Below, one piece after another: positions 35,208 to 43,724 of a DNA stretch of 64,000 nucleotides. The stretch is from JAFDCJ01 sp049669725 (lineage in GTDB: Bacteria; Desulfobacterota; Desulfobacteria; Desulfobacterales; JAFDCJ01). Made by a program: the position numbers and the translations under genes. Location: positions 4,352 to 68,351 of the forward strand of contig JBATKU010000123.1 of the NCBI GenBank assembly GCA_049669725.1. Direction: 5' to 3'. The first letter of the stretch is position 1, and the number at the start of each line of letters is the position of its first letter. Under the pieces are notes generated by a model that had not been told where the DNA came from, did not search any database, and saw nothing but the letters and a program-made list of their open reading frames with translations.

Positions 35208-36144
35208 ACTTTCCAGGCTCAAGCGAGTTAAGTTCTTCCAATATTTTATCCGCCCCCAGGGCAAGGAGCTGCTCGGCGAGTTGAACGCCGATGGCCTCGG
35301 CACGGTCTACCGGGCCAGATTTAGTAGCTTTGAGTATCCGGCTGCCATCCACATCCGCCACCAAACCGGTAAGGCTGAACGTGTCGGTAAGGATTTCCCC
35401 GTGACCGGCGATGGGTACCTGGCAGCTGCCCCCCAGACGATTTAAAAAGGCACGTTCCCCCATTACAACCGCCCGTGAATTCGTGTGATCCAGGGCCGCC
35501 AACATCGGTCCGATGGTTGGATCCTTCTGACGCATTTCAATGCACAGGGCGCCTTGGCCCACGGCCGGGAGCATGATATCGGCCTGCAGGTACTCCGTAA
35601 TATGGTGTTCAAGACTAAGGCGCCTTATACCGGCTGCTGCCAGCACAATGGCGTCAAGATCTTCGGTTTGCAACTTTTTTAAGCGGGTATCCAGATTACC
35701 CCGCAGCGGCTCAATCACAATGTCAGGGCGTGCGTGAAGGAGTTGAGCTGCCCGACGCAGACTGCTGGTACCGATCACCGCCCCGCGTTTCAATTCAGAA
35801 AAAGCCAGACCATCTTTTGAGACCAGGACATCGGCAGGATCTTCCCGTTGTGGTATGGCGCCAATACAGAGGCCTTCCGGAATTTCGGCCGGCATGTCTT
35901 TCATACTGTGCACGGCCAGATCAATGCGGCCTTCCAGCAAGGCCTGTTCGATTTCCTTAACAAAAAGCCCCTTGCCGCCGACCTTGGCAAGGGGCACGTC
36001 CAGTATCTTGTCGCCTTTGGTCTTGATGGTGATCAGCACGACCTTTTGGTCGGGGAATATCTCGTTCAATGCCGATTGAACCCAGTTTGCCTGCCACAGC
36101 GCCAGTTTGCTCGCCCTGGTTCCAATTTTAATCGATGAATCCAT
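35197..36144 (-). CDS. hemC: Porphobilinogen deaminase
   Basis: 315 residues from ATG 36144; the open frame extends upstream, but IKIGTRASKLALWQANWVQ is the family N-terminus. The cofactor-binding Cys is in RLGGSCQVPIAGHGEI, and the catalytic Asp region is GRIDLAVHSMKDMPAEI. It polymerises four porphobilinogens into hydroxymethylbilane. Its ATG overlaps the fmdB stop as TGATG, and its 3' end overlaps cobA-hemD, so fmdB-hemC-cobA/hemD is a compact operon. Confidence 0.95.
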   Translation of the reverse strand: MDSSIKIGTRASKLALWQANWVQSALNEIFPDQKVVLITIKTKGDKILDVPLAKVGGKGLFVKEIEQALLEGRIDLAVHSMKDMPAEIPEGLCIGAIPQREDPADVLVSKDGLAFSELKRGAVIGTSSLRRAAQLLHARPDIVIEPLRGNLDTRLKKLQTEDLDAIVLAAAGIRRLSLEHHITEYLQADIMLPAVGQGALCIEMRQKDPTIGPMLAALDHTNSRAVVMGERAFLNRLGGSCQVPIAGHGEILTDTFSLTGLVADVDGSRILKATKSGPVDRAEAIGVQLAEQLLALGADKILEELNSLEPGKYES

Positions 36145-36371
36145 CAGGGGCTGCACCCGGCGCAACTGCCGGCAGAACAACCGCTGCAGGATGATCCAGC
36201 TGATGAGGACACGGTTTCTCCGCCGCCGCCCTTGCTGACAAACCCGCAGGCAGACATCAATTTGGTCACCTTTTGGCTGTTGCATGCGGTGCATCCCGGT
36301 CTATCAGATCCGATGATCAGACATTCAAAATTTTTACCGCATTTTTCACAATGGTATTCGTATATCGGCAT
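36144..36371 (-). CDS. FmdB-family zinc-ribbon protein
   Basis: 75 residues. MPIYEYHCEKCGKNFECLI and GCTACNSQKVTKLMSACGFV give the two Cys pairs of the FmdB regulatory-protein ribbon; a Gly/Ser/Cys-rich tail follows (SSCSGCSAGSCAGCSP). Start at ATG 36371 with AAGGAG eight bases before it, rather than the TTG two codons upstream. The family is widespread in Desulfobacterota, and its function is unproven. Being first in the hemC operon, it might sense metal or act as a small binding protein for the tetrapyrrole pathway; that is inference. Confidence 0.85.
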   Translation of the reverse strand: MPIYEYHCEKCGKNFECLIIGSDRPGCTACNSQKVTKLMSACGFVSKGGGGETVSSSAGSSCSGCSAGSCAGCSP

Positions 36372-36469
36372 GGACAAAACTCCTTAACTATCTAAATAGG
36401 ATCTAAAAATAATAACCATCAGCGATATAAAATCAAGCCGACCAACGGGCAGTGTAAAGGGGCTTGAAC

Positions 36470-37417
36470 CTATTCTATCGCTTCAATCACCCCCGCGGCA
36501 ATTAGAGGCAGCAGGATTTCGTGATGCCCGATGATGCTGATTCCCTGTCCGCCTTTAGCAGTCGGCCTGGCAATTACGTTGGTCAGCGGACGATAATGTT
36601 TGATGAAATCCAGGTTAACGGTTGTAAAATCATCCAGTAAATACCCGAGATTTCGCACCAGTGTGGTGGCCTTTAAAAAAATTTCCGGCAAAATTACCGC
36701 AGATCCCACGTTTAAGTAAACCCCTTTTTCAAGGGTGGTAACAATAGATGCAAACTGCCGGAAATCGCAGTGGGTCGCCGCCCCTGTTTTCTGGGGATCA
36801 AAGCCGGGATGCATGTGGATGATATCGGTGCCTATGGCAACGTGAACCGTAACCGGGATACCCAATCGGACGCCAGTCGCCAGAATACTTTGATCCATCA
36901 TGGGCAGTTGCTTATCAATGATGGCTCGGCCGACGCTTTCACCCAAGCCGGTTTGATTGCCTTTGACGGTTTTGATGGCCTGTGCCAAAAAAGCACAGGT
37001 TTCGCGGGCCATGCCGAAGGCACCGTCTCCTATGGTTGCGGCGACATCCTCGGACGTCTGACCGATCATGGCAAGCTCCACATCATGGATGATGCCGGCC
37101 CCGTTCATGGCAACGCTGGTAATGATTCCGCGTTCCATCAGGTCGATAACAATGGGATTGAGACCGACTTTGATCACATGGGCTCCCATACCGAATATGA
37201 TGGTGCGGTTATCAACATAAGCTGTGGTGATGGCAGATATAACATTCCTGAGGTCCCGGCCTGCCAGAATATCCGGCAAACGATCCAGGAAAACCCTAAA
37301 AGTTGATCCCTTTTGCCAGATCCTGGCAAAGTCATCGGCCTTTACCTTGCTTTTGCGATCTAGCAGGCTGTAGGTTTTAACCTTGCTCAGGTCGAGGGGC
37401 TCAAATTTACTTTTCAT
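36470..37417 (-). CDS. Deoxyhypusine-synthase-like protein
   Basis: 315 residues, Rossmann-like and cytoplasmic. TIIFGMGAHVIKVGLNPIVI, then MNGAGIIHDVELAMIGQTSE, GIPVTVHVAIGTDIIHMHPG and GVYLNVGSAVILPEIFLKA are strongly conserved-looking. I recall this family in Geobacter and relatives next to LPS heptose genes, with a deoxyhypusine-synthase-like fold; the assignment is from memory and no substrate is known. Bacteria lack eIF5A hypusination, so the reaction must differ. It follows gmhA by 63 bases on the same strand. Confidence 0.6.
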   Translation of the reverse strand: MKSKFEPLDLSKVKTYSLLDRKSKVKADDFARIWQKGSTFRVFLDRLPDILAGRDLRNVISAITTAYVDNRTIIFGMGAHVIKVGLNPIVIDLMERGIITSVAMNGAGIIHDVELAMIGQTSEDVAATIGDGAFGMARETCAFLAQAIKTVKGNQTGLGESVGRAIIDKQLPMMDQSILATGVRLGIPVTVHVAIGTDIIHMHPGFDPQKTGAATHCDFRQFASIVTTLEKGVYLNVGSAVILPEIFLKATTLVRNLGYLLDDFTTVNLDFIKHYRPLTNVIARPTAKGGQGISIIGHHEILLPLIAAGVIEAIE

Positions 37418-37480
37418 TATTTAACTACCCTGTCGATTGTTAGAAAAAGCAAAAATTTCGGAATTAAGGGAATATAATCC

Positions 37481-38062
37481 TCAAGCGCTAAATTCACCCG
37501 GGAATAGCTTTCTCTCCAGAAGCTCGCAAAGTATATGGCCTAGCGTGATGTGTGTTTCCTGGACCCGGGCCGTATTGTCTGAATCTACGGCCAATACAAG
37601 GTCAGCACATTCGGCTAGTTCACCCCCGCGGCCGGTCATGCCGATGGTGGAAATACCCATTTTTTGGGCGGTTTTAACGGCCTTAACCACATTCGGCGAG
37701 TTGCCGCTGGTGCTCAATCCCCAGGCAATATCCCCTTTTTTGCCTAAGGCTCTGATTTGTTGTGAAAAAATATCATCAAAATGATAATCATTGCCAATGC
37801 TGGTCAGAACGGAGGTATCTGTTGTCAGGGCAATGGCGGCCAGGGGAGGGCGTTCTATCTGGAAGCGGTTAACAAATTCGGCTGCCAGGTGCTGGGCATC
37901 GGCAGCGCTGCCGCCGTTGCCAAAAATGAGGACTTTGCCGCCGGCTGCCAGACAGGCTGCGAGCATGTCCGCCGTCTTGATGATATTGTCCACGTTGGAT
38001 TCCACGCAGCTGCGCTTGGCCGTGATGCCGGCCTCCAGGATGCTAAGGATGACATCTTTCAT
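37481..38062 (-). CDS. gmhA: Sedoheptulose-7-phosphate isomerase
   Basis: 193 residues, a single SIS domain. KVLIFGNGGSAADAQHLAAE and FVNRFQIERPPLAAIALTTD are diagnostic of GmhA; GLSTSGNSPNVVKAVKTA is the sugar-phosphate loop; VQETHITLGHILCELLE closes the active site. It makes D-glycero-D-manno-heptose 7-phosphate for LPS inner core. The ATG overlaps the stop of the TPR gene (ATGA), so the two are coupled. With kdsD at the right end, this supports an LPS-bearing outer membrane. Confidence 0.95.
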   Translation of the reverse strand: MKDVILSILEAGITAKRSCVESNVDNIIKTADMLAACLAAGGKVLIFGNGGSAADAQHLAAEFVNRFQIERPPLAAIALTTDTSVLTSIGNDYHFDDIFSQQIRALGKKGDIAWGLSTSGNSPNVVKAVKTAQKMGISTIGMTGRGGELAECADLVLAVDSDNTARVQETHITLGHILCELLERKLFPGEFSA

Positions 38063-39402
38063 TTTTCAGCCTTTTTGCGGTTTTTAATGGCCTTAATATC
38101 TTCAGCAGCATCATAGCCGAAGGATTTTGCTTTTACAAATTCCTTCAAGGCACTATTAAGGCGATGCTGATTGGAAAAATGCCGGCCGAGCCGGTGGTGA
38201 AAAAGGCCATTTTCAGGGGACAGTGCGACACTTTCGCGCAAAAACATCAGCGTAATTTCGGGATTTTCTCCCTGATTGTCGAAAATGTTTCCCAGGGCCG
38301 ACATGGCAGAGGCATCGTGAGGATTGTGCTTAATGGCTTTTTTATAGGCTGAGATGGCGGCTTCAGGCATGTGATCGGCAGCATAACAGTCGCCCAGATA
38401 TCGGTAAACCGGACCTGAGTCCGGCTCCAGTTCGGCGGCCCGTTCTAGATATGGCCTGCTTTTTTTAAAATTGCCTGTCTCAATGTAGAGCTTCCCGGTT
38501 TGAAAAGCCACCTCGAAATTTTTGCCGTTGATTTTATAGGCATCCAGAAAATATTCCAGCGCCCGATCCCGCTGCTCAATTAAAAGATGGACCAATCCCA
38601 GGTTGTGCAGTGCCATGTATTCCCCCGGGTCTATGGCAATTGCCTTTTGGAATGCTGCGATCGCCGGGTCATAGTGGCTTTGCAAACCGTAACACACGCC
38701 GAGACTGTTGTGCACATTTACATTGTTGGGATCGAGTTCAAGGGCAAGTTTAAACTCATCGATGGCTTTCTGTATTTCTCCTTTCTCATAAAATTTATCA
38801 CCGCTGATGTTTAAGCTGACATCGTCAAAGGCAACCAAACTGTTGGCCCCAAAAAAAGTAGCGTGGTCAAGGGCCTTGCGGGCATTGTTTATAATTTCGG
38901 ATTTTTTATAAGTGATAGTGGGAAATGAAGCCACTCCGATGGTAGCCGTTTTACCGGTTTTCTCGACCAGGCGTTTTTGAAAATCGCGGGCCAGCTCAAG
39001 ACTATCCGATCCGTTTCTGACGGGGAGAAAACTGCCTAACAACCCGCCTTCCAGGGTGCCCCACAAACCATTTTCCCTGCGGCACAACCTGTCTAAAATG
39101 CCGGCAACATCCACATGTCCGTCATTACCCTTCGGCAGTTCTGCCTGGTCGTTATCATCTTTTACCGGATCCAACCGGATGACCATGGCGCTGAATTGAT
39201 CAACGGCGCCCAGCTGCTGATTGGCATAGTCGATAAAATCATTGCCGCTGCGCATATCTGGAAAAGCAGATTTGACAGCTTCATTGGCGTCAATGATTTC
39301 TGTTTTTTTTACTTCCTTTAACCGGCCGATGTCCGTCTTTGAGAACAAAAAATGGCTGGCAGACCTGTGGCTGAGGGAAAGTGTTTGCTTATCAGAGGTC
39401 AT
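38059..39402 (-). CDS. TPR protein with degenerate GGDEF-like N-terminal domain
   Basis: 447 residues. Residues 55-200 look like a nucleotide-cyclase fold: FSAMVIRLDPVKDDN, LWGTLEGGLLGSFLP where GGDEF would be, and ATIGVASFPTITYKKSEIIN followed by ARKALDHATFFGANSLVAF, the usual GGDEF C-terminal pattern. The GGDEF residues are absent, so no c-di-GMP synthesis is expected. Residues 210-430 hold six or seven TPR repeats (IDEFKLALELDPNNVNVHNS and the like). Probably a protein-binding regulator. Coupled to gmhA by a four-base overlap. Confidence 0.75.
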   Translation of the reverse strand: MTSDKQTLSLSHRSASHFLFSKTDIGRLKEVKKTEIIDANEAVKSAFPDMRSGNDFIDYANQQLGAVDQFSAMVIRLDPVKDDNDQAELPKGNDGHVDVAGILDRLCRRENGLWGTLEGGLLGSFLPVRNGSDSLELARDFQKRLVEKTGKTATIGVASFPTITYKKSEIINNARKALDHATFFGANSLVAFDDVSLNISGDKFYEKGEIQKAIDEFKLALELDPNNVNVHNSLGVCYGLQSHYDPAIAAFQKAIAIDPGEYMALHNLGLVHLLIEQRDRALEYFLDAYKINGKNFEVAFQTGKLYIETGNFKKSRPYLERAAELEPDSGPVYRYLGDCYAADHMPEAAISAYKKAIKHNPHDASAMSALGNIFDNQGENPEITLMFLRESVALSPENGLFHHRLGRHFSNQHRLNSALKEFVKAKSFGYDAAEDIKAIKNRKKAEK

Positions 39403-39487
39403 ATGCTAATATCCCATCATTCCATTTTTCCAACATTCCCTCCGGGGCACAGGCCTTAAGGGCCGGAGGCCACTTGGGTTGAAGCCG

Positions 39488-40921
39488 CTAACCTGACTTC
39501 TTCAATATTCTTTCAAAGGCCGTTCGTATGATCGGCAGATCCTCATCCTTCAGGGTTCTGGGGTCCATGATATAGGCATCCTCTTCTATTCGCCCTATAA
39601 TGGGCGGATCATTTTCCCGCATGCTTTTTTCCAGAGCGTGGGCCGACATTGCTTGGGGTCGGATACACAGGCATTTGCTCGGCAGCTCCAACAGCGGCAG
39701 AGAACCACCGCCGGCTCTGGAAGATCGCTCAATGAGGTTTATTTCCAGCTGCGATTTACCGATATTTTTCAGTTCTTCAACCAGATGGGAAGCCCGAATT
39801 TCAATGTCGCCGATATCCATGGTTAACATTTGCAGAGTCGGAATCATATCAACCGCTTTTTCCTCATCCCGATAAAGCCGCAAAGTGCTTTCAAGGGCGG
39901 CCAGTGTCAGTTTATCAATGCGCAGCGCCCTGGCAAGGGGATTTTGTTTGATCCGGTCCACAATGGATTTTTTACCCACAATAATACCCGCTTGAGGACC
40001 TCCGAGAAGCTTGTCGCCGCTAAAGGTCACGATATCTGTGCCGGCGGCAACCGATTCCTGGACGGTGGGTTCTTTAACCAGACCGTACTTTGAAAAATCG
40101 ATAAAGGTGCCGCTTCCAAGATCTTCCATGAGCGGCACCCCGTGCTTAGCACCCAATTCGACCAGTTCCTTCAAAGAGACCTCAGCCGTAAATCCGATGA
40201 CACTGTAATTGCTGCGATGCACCTTGAGCAGAAGGGCGGTGTTCTCCTCGATGGCATTTTCATAGTCGCTCAAATGGGTGCGATTGGTGGTTCCGACCTC
40301 CCTTAAAATTCCCCCGCTTTTCGCCATAACATCGGGAACTCTGAAAGAACCTCCGATTTCCACCAGTTCACCCCTGGAAACAATCACTTCTTGGCTTCTG
40401 GCCAAGGTCTCCAGGCAAAGCAGGACGGCTCCGGCATTGTTATTGACCGCTATGGCTGCCTGGGCACCGCTAAGTTCACACAGCAAATCTTCAACGCTGG
40501 CGTGCCTGGAACCCCGTTTGCCGGCATCAAGGTCATATTCCAGATTGGAATAGCGGCCGGCAATTACGGCGATATTTTCGACCACCGCTTCAGGTAGCAG
40601 CGAACGACCGAGATTGGTGTGTACGACCACACCGGTGGCATTGATCAGGGGTTTCAAATTGGGTGTTGTGGCCTTTATCACCGCCGCCATGACCGCTTCA
40701 GTGATGTGAGCATCCGACAGGCTTTCCTCTGCAATTTTCCGATCGGCGCCGAGAATGCCGATTCGCAGGGTTTCCAGGATTTTTCTGATGGAGCTAACCA
40801 GTACCGTTTTCGGAATATCCTTGATAAACGGAAGGGCCCCGCAGAGTTCCAGAACATGATCGACACCGGGAAGCATTCGCAACATGTCTTGTTGGCTTTT
40901 GGATATTTTCTTTTGGCTCAT
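39488..40921 (-). CDS. selA: L-seryl-tRNA(Sec) selenium transferase
   Basis: 477 residues. NATGVVVHTNLGRSLLPEAV is the signature N-terminal motif, the PLP lysine is in TFSGDKLLGGPQAGIIVGKK, and DLGSGTFIDFSKYGL lies between. It converts Ser-tRNA(Sec) to Sec-tRNA(Sec) using selenophosphate, so the organism should make selenoproteins. selB, selC and selD are not in the window, although selB often follows selA. The start lies right after a CheD-HDOD remnant, which could have displaced the original upstream region. Confidence 0.95.
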   Translation of the reverse strand: MSQKKISKSQQDMLRMLPGVDHVLELCGALPFIKDIPKTVLVSSIRKILETLRIGILGADRKIAEESLSDAHITEAVMAAVIKATTPNLKPLINATGVVVHTNLGRSLLPEAVVENIAVIAGRYSNLEYDLDAGKRGSRHASVEDLLCELSGAQAAIAVNNNAGAVLLCLETLARSQEVIVSRGELVEIGGSFRVPDVMAKSGGILREVGTTNRTHLSDYENAIEENTALLLKVHRSNYSVIGFTAEVSLKELVELGAKHGVPLMEDLGSGTFIDFSKYGLVKEPTVQESVAAGTDIVTFSGDKLLGGPQAGIIVGKKSIVDRIKQNPLARALRIDKLTLAALESTLRLYRDEEKAVDMIPTLQMLTMDIGDIEIRASHLVEELKNIGKSQLEINLIERSSRAGGGSLPLLELPSKCLCIRPQAMSAHALEKSMRENDPPIIGRIEEDAYIMDPRTLKDEDLPIIRTAFERILKKSG

Positions 40922-40934
40922 AATGTCATTATTT

Positions 40935-41336
40935 GGAAAAAGGGACCTTCACCTATTGCTGCAATGATGGCCGTGACGACGGCGTGATGATAAAGCCCGC
41001 CTTTACACAAGGATAGCCCGAAACCGAAGAGCTGAAGAACTCATTGACCGAGACGGAGATAACCGATTTTACCAGCAGTCGCAACCCTAAAATTACCAAG
41101 ACCCGGTCCAGTTATTCCACCCTGTTGCTGCCGGCAAAGGTCACAGAATTGTACAGCTTTAGTGTTTGAGCACTGATAACCTGACCTTTGCGGAATTCTT
41201 CAGCTATGGCCTTGATCTCATATTCTTCGTTATCGATCAATCTTAAACTCTTCAGGGCCATACCGACACAGGTTCCAAGCAATGACTGAAGAATCAGCGG
41301 TTGGGACCGGCTTACATAAAAACTGCCTGCAGCCAC
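40935..41336 (-). pseudogene. CheD-HDOD fusion remnant with internal deletion, nonsense codon and frameshift
   Basis: Reading the minus strand from about 41336: FYVSRSQPLILQSLLGTCVG is the CheD start including its catalytic Cys, but after MAL it jumps to KSLRLIDNEEYEIKAIAEEF and QVISAQTLKLYNSVTFAGSN, the start of an HDOD domain. The frame stops at TAA 41112 where GLD-type members read RIESLDHAL; translation through it continues as LDRVLVILGLRLLVKSVISV and SVNEFFSSSVSGYP. A frameshift then leads to CKGGLYHHAVVTAIIAA, again HDOD. The rest is missing. Related proteins join CheD and HDOD through a 150-residue linker that is lost here. Confidence 0.75.
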
Positions 41337-41584
41337 ATGGGCGGTTGGATTTGCATAGATTGCCTGAGTTATTTACCTGTAAATATTACGAATACATACT
41401 TATACATTTTATCTATGATTAATTCAACAGAATTATTGGCTGACTATTTGGCTTTATTAGAGAAAATGCTTTATGGAAGACCAAATTTAGGATAAGAAAA
41501 TTAATGAATCCGTAAAACAGCATATTCATCACGAGTTACCTGATCGTGTTTCACAATTCCTACGTATCGACATCCGGAGGATAT

Positions 41585-42637
41585 ATGCAAAATATAATGG
41601 TTACAGGTGGCTGCGGCTTTATCGGAAGTGTTTTCATTCGCCACCTGCTGCTGGAATCAAATTTTGACGGGCGCATCATCAATCTGGACAAGCTGACCTA
41701 TGCCGGCAACCCTGAGAACCTGGCCGATATCGCCGGGACGCTTCCCGAGCGTTATGTTTTCATCAAAGCGGACATCTGTGATGCGGATGGCGTCAGCCGT
41801 GCCTTTGACACTTATGCCATTGATGCCGTTTGCAATTTTGCGGCGGAATCCCATGTCGATCGATCGATTGTTGCACCGGATGCGTTTATCAAAACCAATA
41901 TCCAGGGCACATTCAACCTGCTGGAAGTGGCCCGCCGAAATCTGGATCAGCTGGTGCTCTTTCACCATGTCAGCACCGATGAGGTTTACGGTTCTTTAGG
42001 CCCCAGCGGATTTTTTACCGAGCAGACCTCCTACAGACCCAACAGCCCGTATTCAGCGTCCAAGGCCGCCTCCGATCATCTTGTCCGGGCCTACGGCAAA
42101 ACCTATGGACTGCCTGTTACCATATCCAATTGCTCCAATAACTATGGCCCTTATCAATTCCCGGAAAAACTGATCCCTTTGATGATATTAAATGCCCTGG
42201 AAGACAAGGTCCTCCCGGTTTATGGTGACGGTCGTAATATAAGAGACTGGCTGTATGTCAAAGACCATTGCCGGGCCGTCTGGGAGATTATGAAAAACGG
42301 CACTCGTGGAAAAACTTATAACATCGGCGGCCGCTGCGAGTTGGCCAACATCGATACCGTCAGGATGGTTTGTGATTTGCTGGATGATATACAGCCCAGA
42401 GAGGGTCAAAGACCCCGCAGGGATTTGATTGGCTTTGTTAAGGATAGACCCGGTCATGATTTGAGATACGCAATCGATTGCAGCAAAATGGAAAAAGAGT
42501 TGGGCTGGGCACCCCGGGAATCATTTGAAAGCGGTCTGAGAAAAACCATTCAGTGGTACCTGGATAACCCCCAATGGGTCCAACGGGTAAAAAGCGGAGA
42601 ATACAGGGAGTGGATTAATCATCACTACAAGGAATGA
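41585..42637 (+). CDS. rmlB: dTDP-glucose 4,6-dehydratase
   Basis: 350 residues from ATG 41585, five bases after GGAGG; the frame is open for 13 codons upstream but has no better start. NAD site MVTGGCGFIGSVFIRHLL; HVSTDEVYGSLGPSGFFTE contains the active-site Asp/Glu pair; Tyr and Lys are in YSASKAASDHLVRAYG; RNIRDWLYVKDHCRAVW binds dTDP. It converts dTDP-glucose to the 4-keto-6-deoxy sugar, after RmlA. rmlC and rmlD are not in the window. Confidence 0.95.
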   Translation: MQNIMVTGGCGFIGSVFIRHLLLESNFDGRIINLDKLTYAGNPENLADIAGTLPERYVFIKADICDADGVSRAFDTYAIDAVCNFAAESHVDRSIVAPDAFIKTNIQGTFNLLEVARRNLDQLVLFHHVSTDEVYGSLGPSGFFTEQTSYRPNSPYSASKAASDHLVRAYGKTYGLPVTISNCSNNYGPYQFPEKLIPLMILNALEDKVLPVYGDGRNIRDWLYVKDHCRAVWEIMKNGTRGKTYNIGGRCELANIDTVRMVCDLLDDIQPREGQRPRRDLIGFVKDRPGHDLRYAIDCSKMEKELGWAPRESFESGLRKTIQWYLDNPQWVQRVKSGEYREWINHHYKE

Positions 42638-42639
42638 TG

Positions 42640-42750
42640 AATGACGATTGACGAATGTCTAATGATGGAATCGCTTCGCTCTGTCCTTTTGTATGAAATT
42701 AAACGATAGAATACCTTAATTCGTCATTCGACATTCGTCATTTACAATTC
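42640..42750. repeat. Inverted word repeat (GACGAATG) with TCGCTTCGCTCTGTCC core
   Basis: Left arm ATGACGATTGACGAATGTCT AATGATGG; right arm (42714-42750) TTAATTCGTCATTCGACATT CGTCATTTACAATTC, its complement word by word. The core TCGCTTCGCTCTGTCC (42671-42686) followed by TATGAAATT is the same as in the element near 15.46 kb. Fills the rmlB-pyrF gap. Confidence 0.7.
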
Positions 42751-42766
42751 CGGTTAGGTTAAAACA

Positions 42767-43486
42767 ATGCGGGATGCTAAAGATTACATCATTTTCCCCC
42801 TCGATGTCGCCTCGGAAGGCGAGGCCAGAAGGTATGTCGAGCTTTTAGCCGATCATGTGGGACTGTTCAAGGTAGGGCTGGAGCTTTTTATCCGAACCGG
42901 ACCGGAAATTGTGCACTTTATCAACTCCGCCGGTTCGGCCGGTGTTTTTTTGGATTTGAAGCTGCATGATATCCCGGCCACGGTATTCCGGGCCATGGGA
43001 GGCATCGCCGATCTGGGCGTCCATTTCGCTACCGTCCACTGCGGTGAAACCTCAAAAATGCTGGAAGCTGCGGTTGCCGGGAGCAGGGGCCAGGTTCGCA
43101 TTCTCGGAGTAACGGTGCTCACCAGCGTGTCGGCGGAAGATATCGAAACTGCCGGATACCGCTCCGAATTTTATCCGGATTTGTCCGGACTGGTTTTAAA
43201 GCGCGCCCGGATGGCCCAAAAGGCAGGGTGTGCCGGTGTGGTATGTTCCGGGCTTGAAGCCAAGGTAATCAAACAACAGATCGGAGCTGATTTTATCACT
43301 ATCACCCCGGGCATTCGGCCGTCCTGGGCGCCGGGAAAGAAAGACGATCAGCAGCGCATCACAACACCGGTCCAGGCTGTTGAAAATGGTTCCGACTACC
43401 TTGTGATTGGCAGGCCCATAAGGGATGCCGCTGACCCCCGGGAGGCTGCCGGGCGGGTTGCCGACGAGATCCAGGCTGTTCTTTAA
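42767..43486 (+). CDS. pyrF: Orotidine 5'-phosphate decarboxylase
   Basis: 239 residues, TIM barrel. The catalytic Lys-Asp network is in FLDLKLHDIPATVFRAM; IIFPLDVASEGEARRYVE is the N-terminal phosphate/substrate motif (Asp of LDV); FITITPGIRPSWAPGKKDDQ and DYLVIGRPIRDAADP form the phosphate-gripping C-terminus. It makes UMP in pyrimidine synthesis. No other pyr genes adjoin; the upstream gap is a word repeat. Confidence 0.95.
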   Translation: MRDAKDYIIFPLDVASEGEARRYVELLADHVGLFKVGLELFIRTGPEIVHFINSAGSAGVFLDLKLHDIPATVFRAMGGIADLGVHFATVHCGETSKMLEAAVAGSRGQVRILGVTVLTSVSAEDIETAGYRSEFYPDLSGLVLKRARMAQKAGCAGVVCSGLEAKVIKQQIGADFITITPGIRPSWAPGKKDDQQRITTPVQAVENGSDYLVIGRPIRDAADPREAAGRVADEIQAVL

Positions 43487-43625
43487 ATGCATGTCGCGGG
43501 CATTTATATAATAATAGACTCCCTAATCCTGAGACCCTTGCAAAACATCCCTCCGGGGCGAAATCACTGGGTTCGGCGATTGAAAATTGGAACAGGCATG
43601 ATATACAGGTCTACCGGGGTGTATT

Positions 43626-43721
43626 TCAAAAAATACTGTGAAACCGATAGATCGTCAGGCTCACAATAACGGCCCCCAAAATTAAGGCCAATATCAGTTG
43701 ATCGGGGCTGAATTTTCTCAT
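43626..43721 (-). CDS. Possible 31-residue single-span membrane peptide
   Basis: ATG 43721 to TGA 43626 encodes MRKFSPDQLILALILGAVIV followed by SLTIYRFHSIF: a short polar start, one strong transmembrane helix, and a basic end. Such tiny membrane peptides do occur, but no ribosome-binding site is evident, and the reading frame lies in a 412-base gap otherwise lacking genes. Could equally be a relic of the start of a longer membrane-anchored protein. Confidence 0.35.
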   Translation of the reverse strand: MRKFSPDQLILALILGAVIVSLTIYRFHSIF

Positions 43722-43724
43722 CGA

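Noticed and set aside
36470..37417. Assigning eIF5A-type deoxyhypusine synthase activity
   Set aside because: Bacteria lack eIF5A, and the lysine/NAD motif of true DHS was not identified with confidence; only the fold-level resemblance is kept.
41419..41499. Possible 26-residue peptide MINSTELLADYLALLEKML
   Set aside because: No ribosome-binding site, no conservation argument, and the frame lies in AT-rich spacer DNA.
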